A stretch of DNA of 36,716 nucleotides from Ceratorhiza oryzae-sativae (GCA_030998015.1 JARWMV010000137.1:1-36716), one strand, 5' to 3'. Positions 8,713 to 17,478 are shown, counted from the first letter of the stretch. Made by a program: numbers and translations. Notes: generated from the letters alone by a model not told the origin.

Positions 8713-9185
8713 CTAGAGGGGGTTTATTTTATATTGCATACCGTCGCGTTGGGACCGCCCGAATGGTTTCCAAAAACACCTCCAAACATGTGCAGCTACG
8801 CTGCATTGTTTGGGGGTGGTTTTGGAGGTATAAAGCGCATTTCGGGCGTCCCCAGCGCGGCCGGCGCGGCCGAGAGTGCATGATTTGGTGTCCCATTGAT
8901 GGGACGCCAAATCTACATGCATTCTCGAGTGGATGAATGAATATGCGGACCAATCAATGTAACTAGCTCATTAAATTTAGATTTGGGCATTTATACTCTA
9001 TATTGGTCTTTAATGCCATTTTTGTGTAAAGCAGTATTTAAATCAAACTTAGTATTAAGTATAGAGGATAAATATTTACTATCTTCAAGTGAGAAATTAT
9101 CAGTACAAAAATAAAAAGCTCCTTTATTAAAAAAGCCATCATCCATAGCGAAATAGGCTAAGCTTAAAGGTGTTAGCAAATCAAA
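8713..9185 (-). pseudogene. LAGLIDADG endonuclease C-terminal fragment
   Basis: Blocks are FDLLTPLSLAYFAMDDGFF (second LAGLIDADG motif), FSLEDSKYLSSILNTKF, DLNTALHKNGIKDQYRV, then an in-frame TAA where relatives have tyrosine, then MPKSKFNELVTLIGPHIH, elD, and MQYKINPL with a stop. The N-terminal half is missing; an elB abuts the break. The in-frame stop and missing half mark it as a pseudogene. Confidence 0.8.
8740..8931 (+). mobile_element. elD copy 1, with nested insert
   Basis: elD starts ACCGTCGCGTTGGGAC and ends CATTCTCGAGTG. It contains CGTTGGGACCGCCCGAAtgg...GGGCGTCCCCAGCG pairing, a GCCGGCGCGGC arm and a GATTTGGTGTCCCATTGATGGGACGCC-type hairpin. A nested unit (a CCAAACATGTGCAGC hairpin within CCAAAAACACCTCC/GGTGGTTTTGG) sits in the first loop. 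It splits the last helix of the endonuclease; removing it gives HSSMQYKI. Confidence 0.8.
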
Positions 9186-9388
9186 CCCCCGCTTAGGGTC
9201 AACCAGCATTGTATTTATATATAAATACATGCTGTTGACCCGAGGGGTTTGGTTATCGAGGCCGCGTTCGCGGCGAGGTATTGCGAGGTACCCTGGAACT
9301 TTAAGTTCCAGGGTACCTCGGAATCAGACGCCGCGCGCACGCCAGGGCCGCCTTGGCTTAAGCCAGGGCGTTCGCAGGCGTGCACGGG
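9186..9388 (+). mobile_element. elB copy 1
   Basis: The left flank is TCAAA and the right flank TCAAC. Internal GGGGTTTG at 9244-9251 is complementary to the left junction CAAACCCC. It carries the nested GAGGTACCCTGGAAC hairpin but not the GACCTTAAGGTC insert. Confidence 0.9.
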
Positions 9389-9445
9389 TCAACTAAATTA
9401 AAGTATAGTGATAGTCTCTAATGCTAAATACCTGTCGCTGCATGT
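9389..9445 (-). other. Possible group I intron core fragment
   Basis: The minus strand reads TTAGAGACTATCACTATAC, resembling the R (P7 5') segment of group I introns. Isolated between elB and elA. Confidence 0.35.
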
Positions 9446-9667
9446 CCGCGCGCGTTAGTTGCTGGTGGGACTTGTCCCACCAACCAACGTGAGCAATCGC
9501 AACCGTTTGCGATTGCTAGTGCGCGGCATAATATCGATATTTAGCCGCCGGCTGAAAATGACGAACGGTCGTCATTTTCTACGAGGGAATCTTTATGGGA
9601 GGTAGCCTGGACCATGAGACTCATGGTCAAGGCTACCTCATCTGAGGATTCCCTCTAACGCCGGCGG
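9446..9667 (-). mobile_element. elA with nested hairpin, 222 bp
   Basis: A 50-bp unit with GAGGTAGCCTGGACCATGAG/CTCATGGTCAAGGCTACCTC is inserted in the loop of the first elA hairpin. The left flank CTGTCGCTGCATGT resembles half of the palindrome found around the elA at 15409. Confidence 0.95.
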
Positions 9668-10088
9668 GAGGCGGACATGTTCCGACTCGTGAGTCGGGAA
9701 AACAACTAGGATTTATTACCCTCGAGAATCGATGTAGATTTGCCTTCGCAAATCTTACCCGGGGTCAATGGCGACATTGCAATTATTGGGGGTCACCGTC
9801 GACGGTGTCAAAAGACTCCGCTTAGTCATTCTTCATTCTCTAGAGAACTCCTACCCTAACCCTGTCGAAGAGTCCGATTTGGCCAGTGCTGTCATGATCT
9901 AAGCGCAAAGCGACGATTCTGTGGGGTAGTTAAACTTCAGTTGGTCTGGGTGCCAACTTAACTGGCAGAGCCTTGGTCTGAGTACGTTCTAACCCCAGGG
10001 CTCACCACAACTAGATTCTCTTTTACAGACCCTGGCACAAGCCCTGGCCTTACTTTTTAGTTCATTACAAGGTGGATGAACTAAAAAA
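9668..10088. other. Structured non-coding sequence, unassigned
   Basis: It contains GATTTGCCTTCGCAAATC, TCACCGTCGACGGTG, CCAGGGCTCACC and other short hairpins. One minus-strand stretch near 9960-10010 (GTTAGAACGT) recalls large-subunit rRNA but the neighbourhood does not continue the match. Probably intron B-C material. Confidence 0.35.
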
Positions 10089-10162
10089 GAGGCCGCGTTC
10101 GCGGCGAGGTATTGCCTCGGAATCAGACGCCGCGCGCACGCCAGTTCGCAGGCGTGCACGGG
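10089..10162 (+). mobile_element. elB remnant
   Basis: Only the right half is present (GAGGCCGCGTTCGCGG ... GGCGTGCACGGG) with internal deletions, followed by TCATAATC. The TCATA on the right is the usual elB target, so this is a decayed elB. Confidence 0.7.
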
Positions 10163-10580
10163 TCATAATCTTTTCCGTTCAGGACGATGCTTAATGTTAT
10201 ATGTAATCTCGGTATGGCATGCGACCATGCAGGGATGAAAGTTACCCGCATACCCTGTAACCGCCTTTATGGTAGTATTGAATATGCGGAAATTTCAATT
10301 GTTCTCACAATTGCTCGGACTATATCTCATAGACACTTGTCTATTGCTATTTCTAGTCTCTGAGGCGTATTTAAGCCTGCTTATTTACCTTACCCCGCTA
10401 ATCGATACCCCTGCCAAGACGTGCGCTAAAGCGCAGTTCTCTAGGCAGGGTGTAGATTTGCCTTCGCAAATCATCGATTATTGGAGCCCTCCGCGCTTAG
10501 GCCGCCCTGCGGGCGATCAAAGAGCGCGGAGGGAAGGTGGTTCAAGCATTTGATAGCATTTAATGTGGGCCTATTTTCAA
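10163..10580 (-). other. Group I intron core directly after nad5 exon B
   Basis: Read on the minus strand from the exon: a 5' end TTGAAAATAGGCCC, two nested hairpin elements (CCCTCCGCGC type and CCCTGCC type inside an ATCGAT palindrome), AATAAGCAGGCTTAAA (Q region), CCTCAGAGACTAGAA (R), a P8-like AATAGACAAGTGTCTAT, and GAGATATAGTCCGAGC (S), then AATTGTGAGAACAATT (P9-like). This is the 5' part of the B-C intron. Confidence 0.75.
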
Positions 10581-10784
10581 ACCAACAGCTAAGAAAATAT
10601 ATCCCATTTGAGAAATAGTACTAAACGCAATTATTCGTTTTAAATCATTTTGCAATAGACCAGTAGAAGCAGCAAAGAAAGCTGTTATGGCTCCTACCCA
10701 TAAGATTACTAATAGTGCAGTAGAACTATATTCTAATAATGGGGATGATCTAAGAAGTAAGTAACATCCAGCTGTAACTAGGGT
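10581..10784 (-). CDS. nad5: nad5 exon B
   Basis: About 67-68 codons of ND5. Recognisable blocks are LVTAGCYLLLRSSPLLEYS, ALLVILWVGAITAFFAAS, TGLLQNDLKRIIAFSTIS and QMGYIFLAVG. This is the antiporter-like core region following the HAAT signature of exon A. The 3' end GTTGGT is followed by a group I intron. The 5' boundary is uncertain by about 3 bases. Confidence 0.92.
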
Positions 10785-10800
10785 ACAAATGTTTATATGA

Positions 10801-11002
10801 CCCGTGCACGCCTGCGAACGCCTTGGCTTAAGCCAAGGCGGCCCTGGCGTGCGCGCGGCGTCTGATTCCGAGGTACCCTGGAACTTAAAGTTCCAGGGTA
10901 CCTCGCAATACCTCGCCGCGAACGCGGCCTCGATAACCATACCCACGGGTCAACAGCATGTATTTATATATAAATACAATGCTGGTTGACCCTAAGCGGG
11001 GG
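10801..11002 (-). mobile_element. elB copy 2
   Basis: Flanked by TATGA on both sides (TCATA in element orientation), a 5-bp direct repeat. Internal complement of CATA present near 10938-10942 (ATACC reads as GGTAT on the element strand). It lies 16 bases before exon B, inside the A-B intron. Confidence 0.92.
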
Positions 11003-11460
11003 TATGATTTTACCCTCGTCTGTAATCGTTTACAACACGACTTCAGACTCGGGCGCCGACCCTGCAAGCCAAGGAATTGTTCAACTCCGACTTGGGGTCG
11101 AGGCATAAATGGGACTATGTCTTTACCCATATAACAATTTTTATTCATTTTATTACGAATTGTAGATTACGGTTATTATGGGTATACTCGTGTAGTCTCT
11201 GGGGAACTTAATTATTGGTCGGTTCCTGCTAATTGACCTATATTATATATTGAAATTATGACCCATAGTCGTTCAAAGACTTAGCGGGTATTCAAATATT
11301 AAGGTTATCCTAGCATACAGAGTAATTTTTCATAACCGTTACCGGTTAAGGCTGTTACCCTAAAATTTGTGGCATGTATTTTTTATAATATTTGTTTACT
11401 TTCCCCTACGACCCGACGGATTTTTGACTTGTCCTCTTATCGTGATTTGGGAGGAGCTCT
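11003..11460 (-). other. Group I intron core fragment of the nad5 A-B intron
   Basis: The minus strand holds AATTAGCAGGAACCGACC (Q-like), then GTTCCCCAGAGACTACACG (R-like) and P8-like sequence. It lies upstream of exon B. The 5' part of this intron would be at 15581-16099. Confidence 0.55.
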
Positions 11461-11519
11461 CCGCGCATGGGCCGCGCCTCTAATGATCTAAGCGCGGAGG
11501 GTTCCCTGTCGCAGCATGT
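11461..11519. repeat. CTCCGCGC hairpin and half palindrome
   Basis: CTCCGCGC...GCGCGGAG hairpin followed by CCTGTCGCAGCATGT, the left half of the palindrome that surrounds the elA at 15409. Confidence 0.6.
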
Positions 11520-11741
11520 CCGCGCGCGTTAGTTGCTGGTGGGACTTGTCCCACCAACCAACGTGAGCAATCGCAACCGTTTGCGATTGCTAGTGCGCGG
11601 CATAATATCGATATTTAGCCGCCGGCTGAAAATGACGAACGGTCGTCATTTTCTACGAGGGAATCTTTATGGGAGGTAGCCTGGACCATGAGACTCATGG
11701 TCAAGGCTACCTCATCTGAGGATTCCCTCTAACGCCGGCGG
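11520..11741 (-). mobile_element. elA with nested hairpin, 222 bp
   Basis: Flanks are GCAGCATGT on the left and ACATGCTACTGCG on the right, so the element sits at the centre of another palindrome. Confidence 0.95.
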
Positions 11742-11748
11742 ACATGCT

Positions 11749-11840
11749 ACTGCGTTACCAAGCCTGTAAGGCCAACGTATTGGGAGGGCCATTACCCCCC
11801 CAAACAATGCAGCATAGCTGCATCAGTTTGGGGGGTCAAT
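11749..11840 (+). repeat. Paired hairpins, CCAATGCGTT and CCAAACAATGCAGC families
   Basis: First a TACCAAGCCTGTAAGGCCAACGTATTGG arm, then CCCCCCAAACAATGCAGC/GCTGCATCAGTTTGGGGGG. The two families often occur together: 18127-18206, 20288-20368, 21550-21646, 24620-24727, 30466-30562 and 33680-33787. Confidence 0.75.
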
Positions 11841-11909
11841 GGCGACATTGCAATTATTGGGGGTCTACAGGGAAATTAAGAATCTTTTTTAATATAGTCT
11901 TTCAACCAT

Positions 11910-12028
11910 ACCGTCGCGTTGGGACCGCCCGAATGGTTTCGGGCGTCCCCAACGCGGCCGGCGCGGCCGAGAGTGCATGATTTGGTGTCCCATTGATGGG
12001 ACGCCAAATCTACATGCATTCTCGAGTG
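11910..12028 (+). mobile_element. elD copy 3, without nested insert
   Basis: The 119-bp simple form: the GAATGGTTTCGGGCGTCC loop lacks the nested hairpin carried by the other two copies, so it shows the empty state of that nested site. Confidence 0.85.
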
Positions 12029-12134
12029 ATAGTTTAAACCGTTTTTTGAACTTAGAAGGTGCAGTGATTTTACCGTCTCGAACAGGGCCTGTAATATAAG
12101 TCTGGGTAAATCCCCGTGAAGGTTTTAAATCCTA

Positions 12135-12182
12135 CCCCTGCCAAGACGTGCGCTAAAGCGCAGTTGCCCAGGCAGGGGTAAT
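12135..12182 (-). repeat. CCCTGCC hairpin element
   Basis: CCCCTGCC...GGCAGGGG with a CGTGCGCTAAAGCGCA inner hairpin, bounded by TA on both sides. Splits the GIY-YIG gene. Same family at 12440-12484, 20431-20472, 15954-16065 (decayed), 21050-21090, 31067-31103 and inside every elC. Confidence 0.75.
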
Positions 12183-12324
12183 GCCTAATAAATCAGATAG
12201 CTCTGCTCGAGCTGCATTTGGATTATTATGGAAACGAACTAAATTGTTGTCTAAAGTATCTATTGAAACAACTGGCCAGTTTTTTTTATCCTGAATTTCT
12301 AGTAATGTTTCCCGATATGAAGGG

Positions 12325-12387
12325 TTACCCTGTCGTCAGCGTGTACAAGTACACGCTGCAATCAATTGTTGGGGGTCTACAGGGTAC
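12325..12387 (+). repeat. CCCTGTCGTCAGCG hairpin element
   Basis: ACCCTGTCGTCAGCGTGTAC...GTACACGCTG with a trailing GGTCTACAGGGT that closes the outer stem. Splits the GIY-YIG gene. CAGCGTGTAC/GTACACGCTG also occurs at 30736-30757 and 33219-33240. Confidence 0.65.
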
Positions 12388-12439
12388 AACAAAGATATAC
12401 CGTCAGGATTCCCCCTGCAATAGGTATTTGTTTTTCTTT

Positions 12440-12484
12440 CCCTGCCTAGGGAACTGCACTAAAGTGCACGTCCTGGCAGGGGTA
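12440..12484 (-). repeat. CCCTGCC hairpin element
   Basis: Removing the insert from TACCCC to CAGGG joins YRYIN to KEKQIPIAGG in one frame, which shows a clean insertion into the GIY-YIG gene. Confidence 0.8.
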
Positions 12485-12686
12485 ATTAATATAACGGTAG
12501 GCTTGCCAAGGGTTTAAGTTATTAGTTGTTGCAAACTCAGAAGCAGAGTGAAATTCCCCATAAAGTGTTTCTTTATCGTCTAAATATGCATGGATAACAC
12601 CTTTAGGAATTTCTTCTAAGTTTATTCCGATAACAGGTAATAATTTCTCAAAAGAAGATAAGGGTGCTGAAGATGAAATTGATTGT

Positions 12687-12858
12687 CCGCGCGCGTTAGT
12701 TGCTGGTGGGACTTGTCCCACCAACCAACGTAAGCAATCGCAACCGTTTGCGATTGCTAGTGCGCGGAATAATATCGATATTTAGCCGCCGGCTGAAAAT
12801 GACGAACGGTCGTCATTTTCTACGAGGGAATCTTTCAGATTCCCTCTAACGCCGGCGG
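12687..12858 (-). mobile_element. elA, variant first hairpin
   Basis: Loop sequence GAATCTTTCAGATTC replaces GAATCTTTAGGATTC, giving a longer perfect stem. Inserted in the GIY-YIG gene. Confidence 0.95.
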
Positions 12859-12984
12859 ATCTACAATTCGAAGATGCAAATTAGGTTTCGGACATAAAAC
12901 AAAGTGATTTACTCTATTTCTATTCCATCTGATGTCATATTCTGTTAAACCTAACGCTGATTTAGCTTTATTAATAGAATCATA

Positions 12985-13230
12985 CCCCCGCTTAGGGTCA
13001 ACCAGCATTGTATTTATATATAAATACATGCTGTTGACCCGTGGGTATGGTTATCGAGGCCGCGTTCGCGGCGAGGTATTGCGAGGTACCCTGGAACTTT
13101 AAGTTCCAGGGTACCTCGGAATCAGACGCCGCGCGCACGCCAGGGCCGCCTTGGCTTGATTATTGACCTTAAGGTCAATATGAGCCAAGCTTGCTTGGCT
13201 TAAGCCAAGGCGTTCGCAGGCGTGCACGGG
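12985..13230 (+). mobile_element. elB copy 3
   Basis: Flanked by TCATA on both sides. Removing the element and one repeat joins FNTYDS in frame, so the repeat is a host target duplication. Internal GGGTATG at 13043-13049 is complementary to the junction CATACCC. Carries both nested hairpins. Confidence 0.95.
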
Positions 13231-13292
13231 TCATAAGTATTAAATAAATTTCCTGCTATATCAAAAACAGAGATTGGGTGAGAATTGTTCCA

Positions 13293-13464
13293 CCGCGCGC
13301 GTTAGTTGCTGGTGGGACTTGTCCCACCAACCAACGTGAGCAATCGCAACCGTTTGCGATTGCTAGTGCGCGGCATAATATCGATATTTAGCCGCCGGCT
13401 GAAAATGACGAACGGTCGTCATTTTCTACGAGGGAATCTTTCAGATTCCCTCTAACGCCGGCGG
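13293..13464 (-). mobile_element. elA, variant first hairpin
   Basis: Same TTTCAGATTC variant as 12687-12858, so these two are a local pair. Lies between IEEYN and NNSHPIS of the GIY-YIG gene. Confidence 0.95.
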
Positions 13465-13677
13465 GGATTGTATTCTTCAATGTCAATAGCTGCAAAAGTA
13501 AAACTTACTGAAACTTTAGGATCATTAATTTCAGGATTTAGATGTGAAATTATACTCTGTTCTAACAATCTAACATGAAACTCTGAAAAGCAGTTCAATA
13601 TGAACATAGATTTGGCGTCTAATTTTATTTGCGGGTTTAACTCAATAAATAAATTTAGGTAATTTGGTGTTTTAAAT

Positions 13678-13869
13678 ACCGTCGCGTTGGGACCGCCCGA
13701 ATGGTTTCCAAAAACACCTCCAAACATGTGCAGCTACGCTGCATTGTTTGGGGGTGGTTTTGGAGGTATAAAGCGCATTTCGGGCGTCCCCAGCGCGGCC
13801 GGCGCGGCCGAGAGTGCATGATTTGGTGTCCCATTGATGGGACGCCAAATCTACATGCATTCTCGAGTG
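13678..13869 (+). mobile_element. elD copy 2, with nested insert
   Basis: Same 192-bp form as 8740-8931. Splits the GIY-YIG gene after FDNYYFLPA. Confidence 0.85.
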
Positions 13870-14440
13870 CAGGTAAGAAATAATAATTATCAAAGCCTCC
13901 ACCAGTTGTTCGCATTTCGTTTAATAAACCTTGTCTACCGTAAGTCCAAGAATGTATGTAATTATGAAGTCTACTTACAGGATTAATAGTTGATCCAACA
14001 TAGCGTCTTAGACTATCTTTATTAATAAAGAAATAAATATAACTACTATCTAGATCATCAAAAGCAATTTCAGGAGTTCTTAATTTAGCACAATCTTTTA
14101 AATTACTGTTAGACAACATTGAATCTAAAGAAGTTAATGAAGAACATACTCCAGTGTGTTCTTTAGCTAAAAATCCCATTTTTAACAAGTGTAAACAATG
14201 ATTGTTAATAAATAATTTAACTAGGCTGTCTTCAGGAAGCCAAGAAAAAAACTGTATTAAAGCGTTTTGAGCATTTACACCAGCAGATGTAATTCTCCAA
14301 GGGATAAACCCTTCACTTTTATCGTGGGGTTTTACAGGCACCAAAGAACAAAGAAAAATCCCATCTAAGGGAGATTGTAAAACTAATGACGACAAAGGCG
14401 CCATTAGAAACAATAACAGAAATAAATAAATTTTTAGCAT

Positions 14441-15101
14441 TTGTTAATTAATAATAGGATAAGATACGGTAACACAATATTGAAGTTATTTATTTTTGGC
14501 AAGTAAAGAAAAAGCAAAAATAAATAAGATTTGGTTGTACGTCAGCAAACTCTGTGGCCTTGATAAGCCCGAGCGCAATCTTCGATCGCGCTAACGAGTT
14601 TGAAGATGGGATTCCTGGCACTAAGATCGCCGTACTTAGTACGGGCTTTACTGCCCGCGCTGAGCCAACTTTCACAGTCTTATCATTGATCGACCCGTCG
14701 GATTTTGGACTCTGATTCCGAGGTAGCCTGGAACCTCTGGGGTCCAGGCTACCTCGCAATACCTTGTGCTGGTCTGTCTCCATGCAAGATTTATAAAATC
14801 TTGCTGGACCTTAGACCAGCATCAGTCCAAATTTCACAATATCAGGGGGCATACGGTGGGATAATTGACGGAAGTTGATCTGGTCAGACCAACTGACTTT
14901 TTTGCAGACGTCAATTTCCCGTCGGCTAAAATCCTAGGCTATACTGAAAGTATACCTAGGATTTCGGCAGGGTAAAGTACCAGAATAAATCGTCCTGGCC
15001 AGAGATCTCAGGCGAAGCGATTTTGGGTTAAGAAATGTCAACAACATTTCTATACACGGGGTTAATAGCAATTTATTTTTCGCTAAATTTAGGAATTATG
15101 A
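14441..15101 (-). other. A-B intron sequence with hairpin elements
   Basis: No gene. It holds a TGATTCC-GAGGTAGCC...GGCTACCTC-GCAATACC unit at 14711-14763, a CCATGCAAGATTTATAAAATC unit at 14780-14810, and a GGCTAAAATCCTAGG/CCTAGGATTTCGG hairpin near 14933-14967. A 14709-14816 block recurs almost exactly at 33427-33540. Confidence 0.6.
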
Positions 15102-15347
15102 CCCGTGCACGCCTGCGAACGCCTTGGCTTAAGCCAAGCAAGCTTGGCTCATATTGACCTTAAGGTCAATAATCAAGCCAAGGCGGCCCTGGCGTGCGCG
15201 CGGCGTCTGATTCCGAGGTACCCTGGAACTGAAAGTTCCAGGGTACCTCGCAATACCTCGCCGCGAACGCGGCCTCGATAACCATACCCACGGGTCAACA
15301 GCATGTATTTATATATAAATACAATGCTGGTTGACCCTAAGCGGGGG
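15102..15347 (-). mobile_element. elB copy 4
   Basis: Flanked by TATGA on both sides (TCATA in element orientation). The internal segment opposite CATA is conserved. Carries both nested hairpins. Confidence 0.92.
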
Positions 15348-15395
15348 TATGATTAAATCCAAAAATCTGCTTCTTTTATGGGAATTTTGGTTCCG

Positions 15396-15593
15396 TGTCG
15401 CAGCATGTCCGCCGGCGTTAGAGGGAATCCTAAAGATTCCCTCGTAGAAAATGACGACCGTTCGTCATTTTCAGCCGGCGGCTAAATATCGATATTATGC
15501 CGCGCACTAGCAATCGCAAACGGTTGCGATTGCTCACGTTGGTTGGTGGGACAAGTCCCACCAGCAACTAACGCGCGCGGACATGCTGCGACA
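15396..15593. repeat. Palindrome split by elA
   Basis: TGTCGCAGCATGT and ACATGCTGCGACA are perfect inverted repeats separated only by an elA at 15409-15580. Confidence 0.85.
15409..15580 (+). mobile_element. elA
   Basis: 172-bp copy inserted exactly at the centre of the palindrome 15396-15593. Confidence 0.95.
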
Positions 15594-16099
15594 GGGTTCC
15601 GGAACGCCCCTCAAATAATAATCCTAGAAGGGGTTAAAGGCGAAAGTTTGTTTCTTTAACCTCTTCTTAAAAAAAATAGCAATTATTTTTTTCCCTTGTG
15701 CCAATAGCCTACGTAAGAAAGCTGAGACACATTTTGTGACCATTGAAGGTCCGTATTAATCCTAAAAATATAATTTCAAATGCATAGTATCAAGTATTCC
15801 GAACCCTGCCAGAGTGTACGGGCTAAGAAAAAAAACGGTTAATAATAGATGGAGATAAACAACCTCCTGCACTCAAGTGTATATGAGTCGCAAATTGGGT
15901 TAGTGTACGCAGACTCTAGTTTTAAAAGATTCTTAATTTATAAATAATCCCTGCCTGGACCCAATAACAGGTGGGAGGGTATCCACCCTTCCCACCTGTG
16001 AAAGGGATGGGCAACTGCGTCTTTGCTCGAGTCAGAGGACGAATTTGGGTGGCGCAAGTCTTGGCATGGGTAGTAAACAAATATTGTAATTTAATTTTC
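15581..16099 (-). other. 5' part of the nad5 A-B group I intron
   Basis: It follows exon A on the minus strand. It contains a GGTGGGAGGGT/ACCCTTCCCACC hairpin near 15970 and a decayed CCCTGCC-type stem. No coding frame is supported. Confidence 0.5.
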
Positions 16100-16435
16100 G
16101 GTAGCAGCATGCAGTAAAGCAGAAACAGGTGTTGGACCTTCCATTGAATGAGGTAACCAAGTATTAAGACCTAGTTGGGCTGATTTTCCCATAGCAGCAA
16201 ATAATAACAATAAACCTATTATTGTTATAGCTGTTTCATTCATATATGGTGCAATACTGAATACTGTGGCATAATCAATATTTCCAAATAGCCAGAATAT
16301 AGCAAAGAACCCAATACTTAAGAACATATCACCAACTCTATTCATAGTTAAAGCCAATATAGCAGACTTATTAGCTTGAATTCTGGTAAACCAGAAGTTA
16401 ATCAGTAAGTATGAAGATATACCAATACCCTCCCA
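16100..16435 (-). CDS. nad5: nad5 exon A
   Basis: 112 codons of ND5, beginning [20 protein letters not shown] and continuing through [14 protein letters not shown], then [20 protein letters not shown] and [18 protein letters not shown]. The last is the conserved complex I antiporter signature with its Lys and His environment. W follows exon A0 (ending MFIG) and HAAT precedes exon B (LVTAG), so both joins are seamless. The GTG before TGGGAGG fits a group I 3' splice site after G. Confidence 0.95.
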
Positions 16436-16563
16436 CGGGAAATAGCGGACCTTAATCTTTATTCATTTAATTTTTCTAACATGGAAAAATAAACTCCCCG
16501 GTTATCGGCTGAAATCTTAGGTGTAACTCCCAACCACAAGGGGAGGGGTTGCAAGCCTAAGGA

Positions 16564-16610
16564 GTATAGGCTTGTTTCCATGCAAGATTTATAAAATCTT
16601 GCTGGACCTG
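16564..16610 (+). repeat. GCAAGATTTATAAAATCTTGC hairpin
   Basis: CCATGCAAGATTT/AAATCTTGCTGGACC family. Also at 14780-14810, 26716-26748, 26797-26827, 28374-28406, 32291-32321 and 33500-33530. Confidence 0.75.
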
Positions 16611-16714
16611 CATTAGGGTCATTGGTTGAGGGACCTGTGCAATGAAATCAAATTTCTTAAGAAGAAGGTAGTTAAATTAACGATGAAGATATTTTATATA
16701 GCATTGATGAATGC

Positions 16715-16936
16715 CCGCCGGCGTTAGAGGGAATCCTCAGATGAGGTAGCCTTGACCATGAGTCTCATGGTCCAGGCTACCTCCCATAAAGATTCCCTCG
16801 TAGAAAATGACGACCGTTCGTCATTTTCAGCCGGCGGCTAAATATCGATATTATGCCGCGCACTAGCAATCGCAAACGGTTGCGATTGCTCACGTTGGTT
16901 GGTGGGACAAGTCCCACCAGCAACTAACGCGCGCGG
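16715..16936 (+). mobile_element. elA with nested hairpin, 222 bp
   Basis: Inserted near the C-terminus of the mosaic endonuclease, before HSSMLYKI. Confidence 0.95.
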
Positions 16937-17084
16937 GAGTTACAATAGCTCGAAGAATAGGTTGTTGTTTTACAGGAATACATATTAACCACTGATTTTC
17001 CCGTTTTAGTATTAATCGGGTTTCTATATTAAAATTACCCAATAATGATTTTTGTAGAAGTTTAACTTCTTCCAATGTGTATGA

Positions 17085-17330
17085 CCCGTGCACGCCTGCG
17101 AACGCCTTGGCTTAAGCCAAGCAAGCTTGGCTCATATTGACCTTAAGGTCAATAATCAAGCCAAGGCGGCCCTGGCGTGCGCGCGGCGTCTGATTCCGAG
17201 GTACCCTGGAACTGAAAGTTCCAGGGTACCTCGCAATACCTCGCCGCGAACGCGGCCTCGATAACCATACCCACGGGTCAACAGCATGTATTTATATATA
17301 AATACAATGCTGGTTGACCCTAAGCGGGGG
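17085..17330 (-). mobile_element. elB copy 5, at a recombination junction
   Basis: TATGA flanks both sides, but the reading frames on the two sides belong to different enzyme families. Two ancestral elB copies with the same target repeat probably recombined here. Confidence 0.9.
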
Positions 17331-17478
17331 TATGAAATATTTATTTCTAAAAGGTTTTCCCTTAAACTTATTTTTATCGTGGTATTTTATAGTTGTATGA
17401 TGACAGTTTAAAGCTTCAGCAGCTTGCCGTGTAGAATCATATACAATTACAGTATTTTTTTCAATATCTGTAACTCCG

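Larger units (their letters stand above)
11870..14440 (-). pseudogene. GIY-YIG homing endonuclease of the nad5 A-B intron, interrupted
   Basis: It starts MLKIYLFLLLFLMAPLSS. The GIY-YIG core is SYIYFFINKDSLRRYVGST with following SRLHNYIHSW and LLNEMRTTGGGFDNYYFL. Downstream blocks are NYLNLFIELNPQIKLD, HVRLLEQSIISHLNPEIND, an HPISVFDIAGNLFNTYDS NUMOD-like helix-turn-helix with KAKSALGLTEYDIRW, GVIHAYLDDKETLYGEFHS, ASEFATTNNLNPWQAYRYI, RETLLEIQDKKNWPVVSID and KPSRGFTQTYITGPVRDG. It is split by elD, two elA, an elB, three small hairpin elements and another elD. Several blocks rejoin in frame when the insert is ignored. DNA cleavage activity is not expected from the DNA as it stands. Confidence 0.8.

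Noticed and set aside
9950..10020. Possible large-subunit rRNA domain V on the minus strand (GTTAGAACGT)
   Set aside because: The match is short; the expected neighbours, such as the AGTACGAGAGGA loop, are absent.
10195..10262. Possible large-subunit rRNA (GGGTAACTTTCATCCCTGCA)
   Set aside because: It lies right after the S segment of a group I core and is better explained as intron 3' sequence.
13701..13883. Plus-strand ORF across elD
   Set aside because: Shadow of elD and antisense to a recognised GIY-YIG gene.
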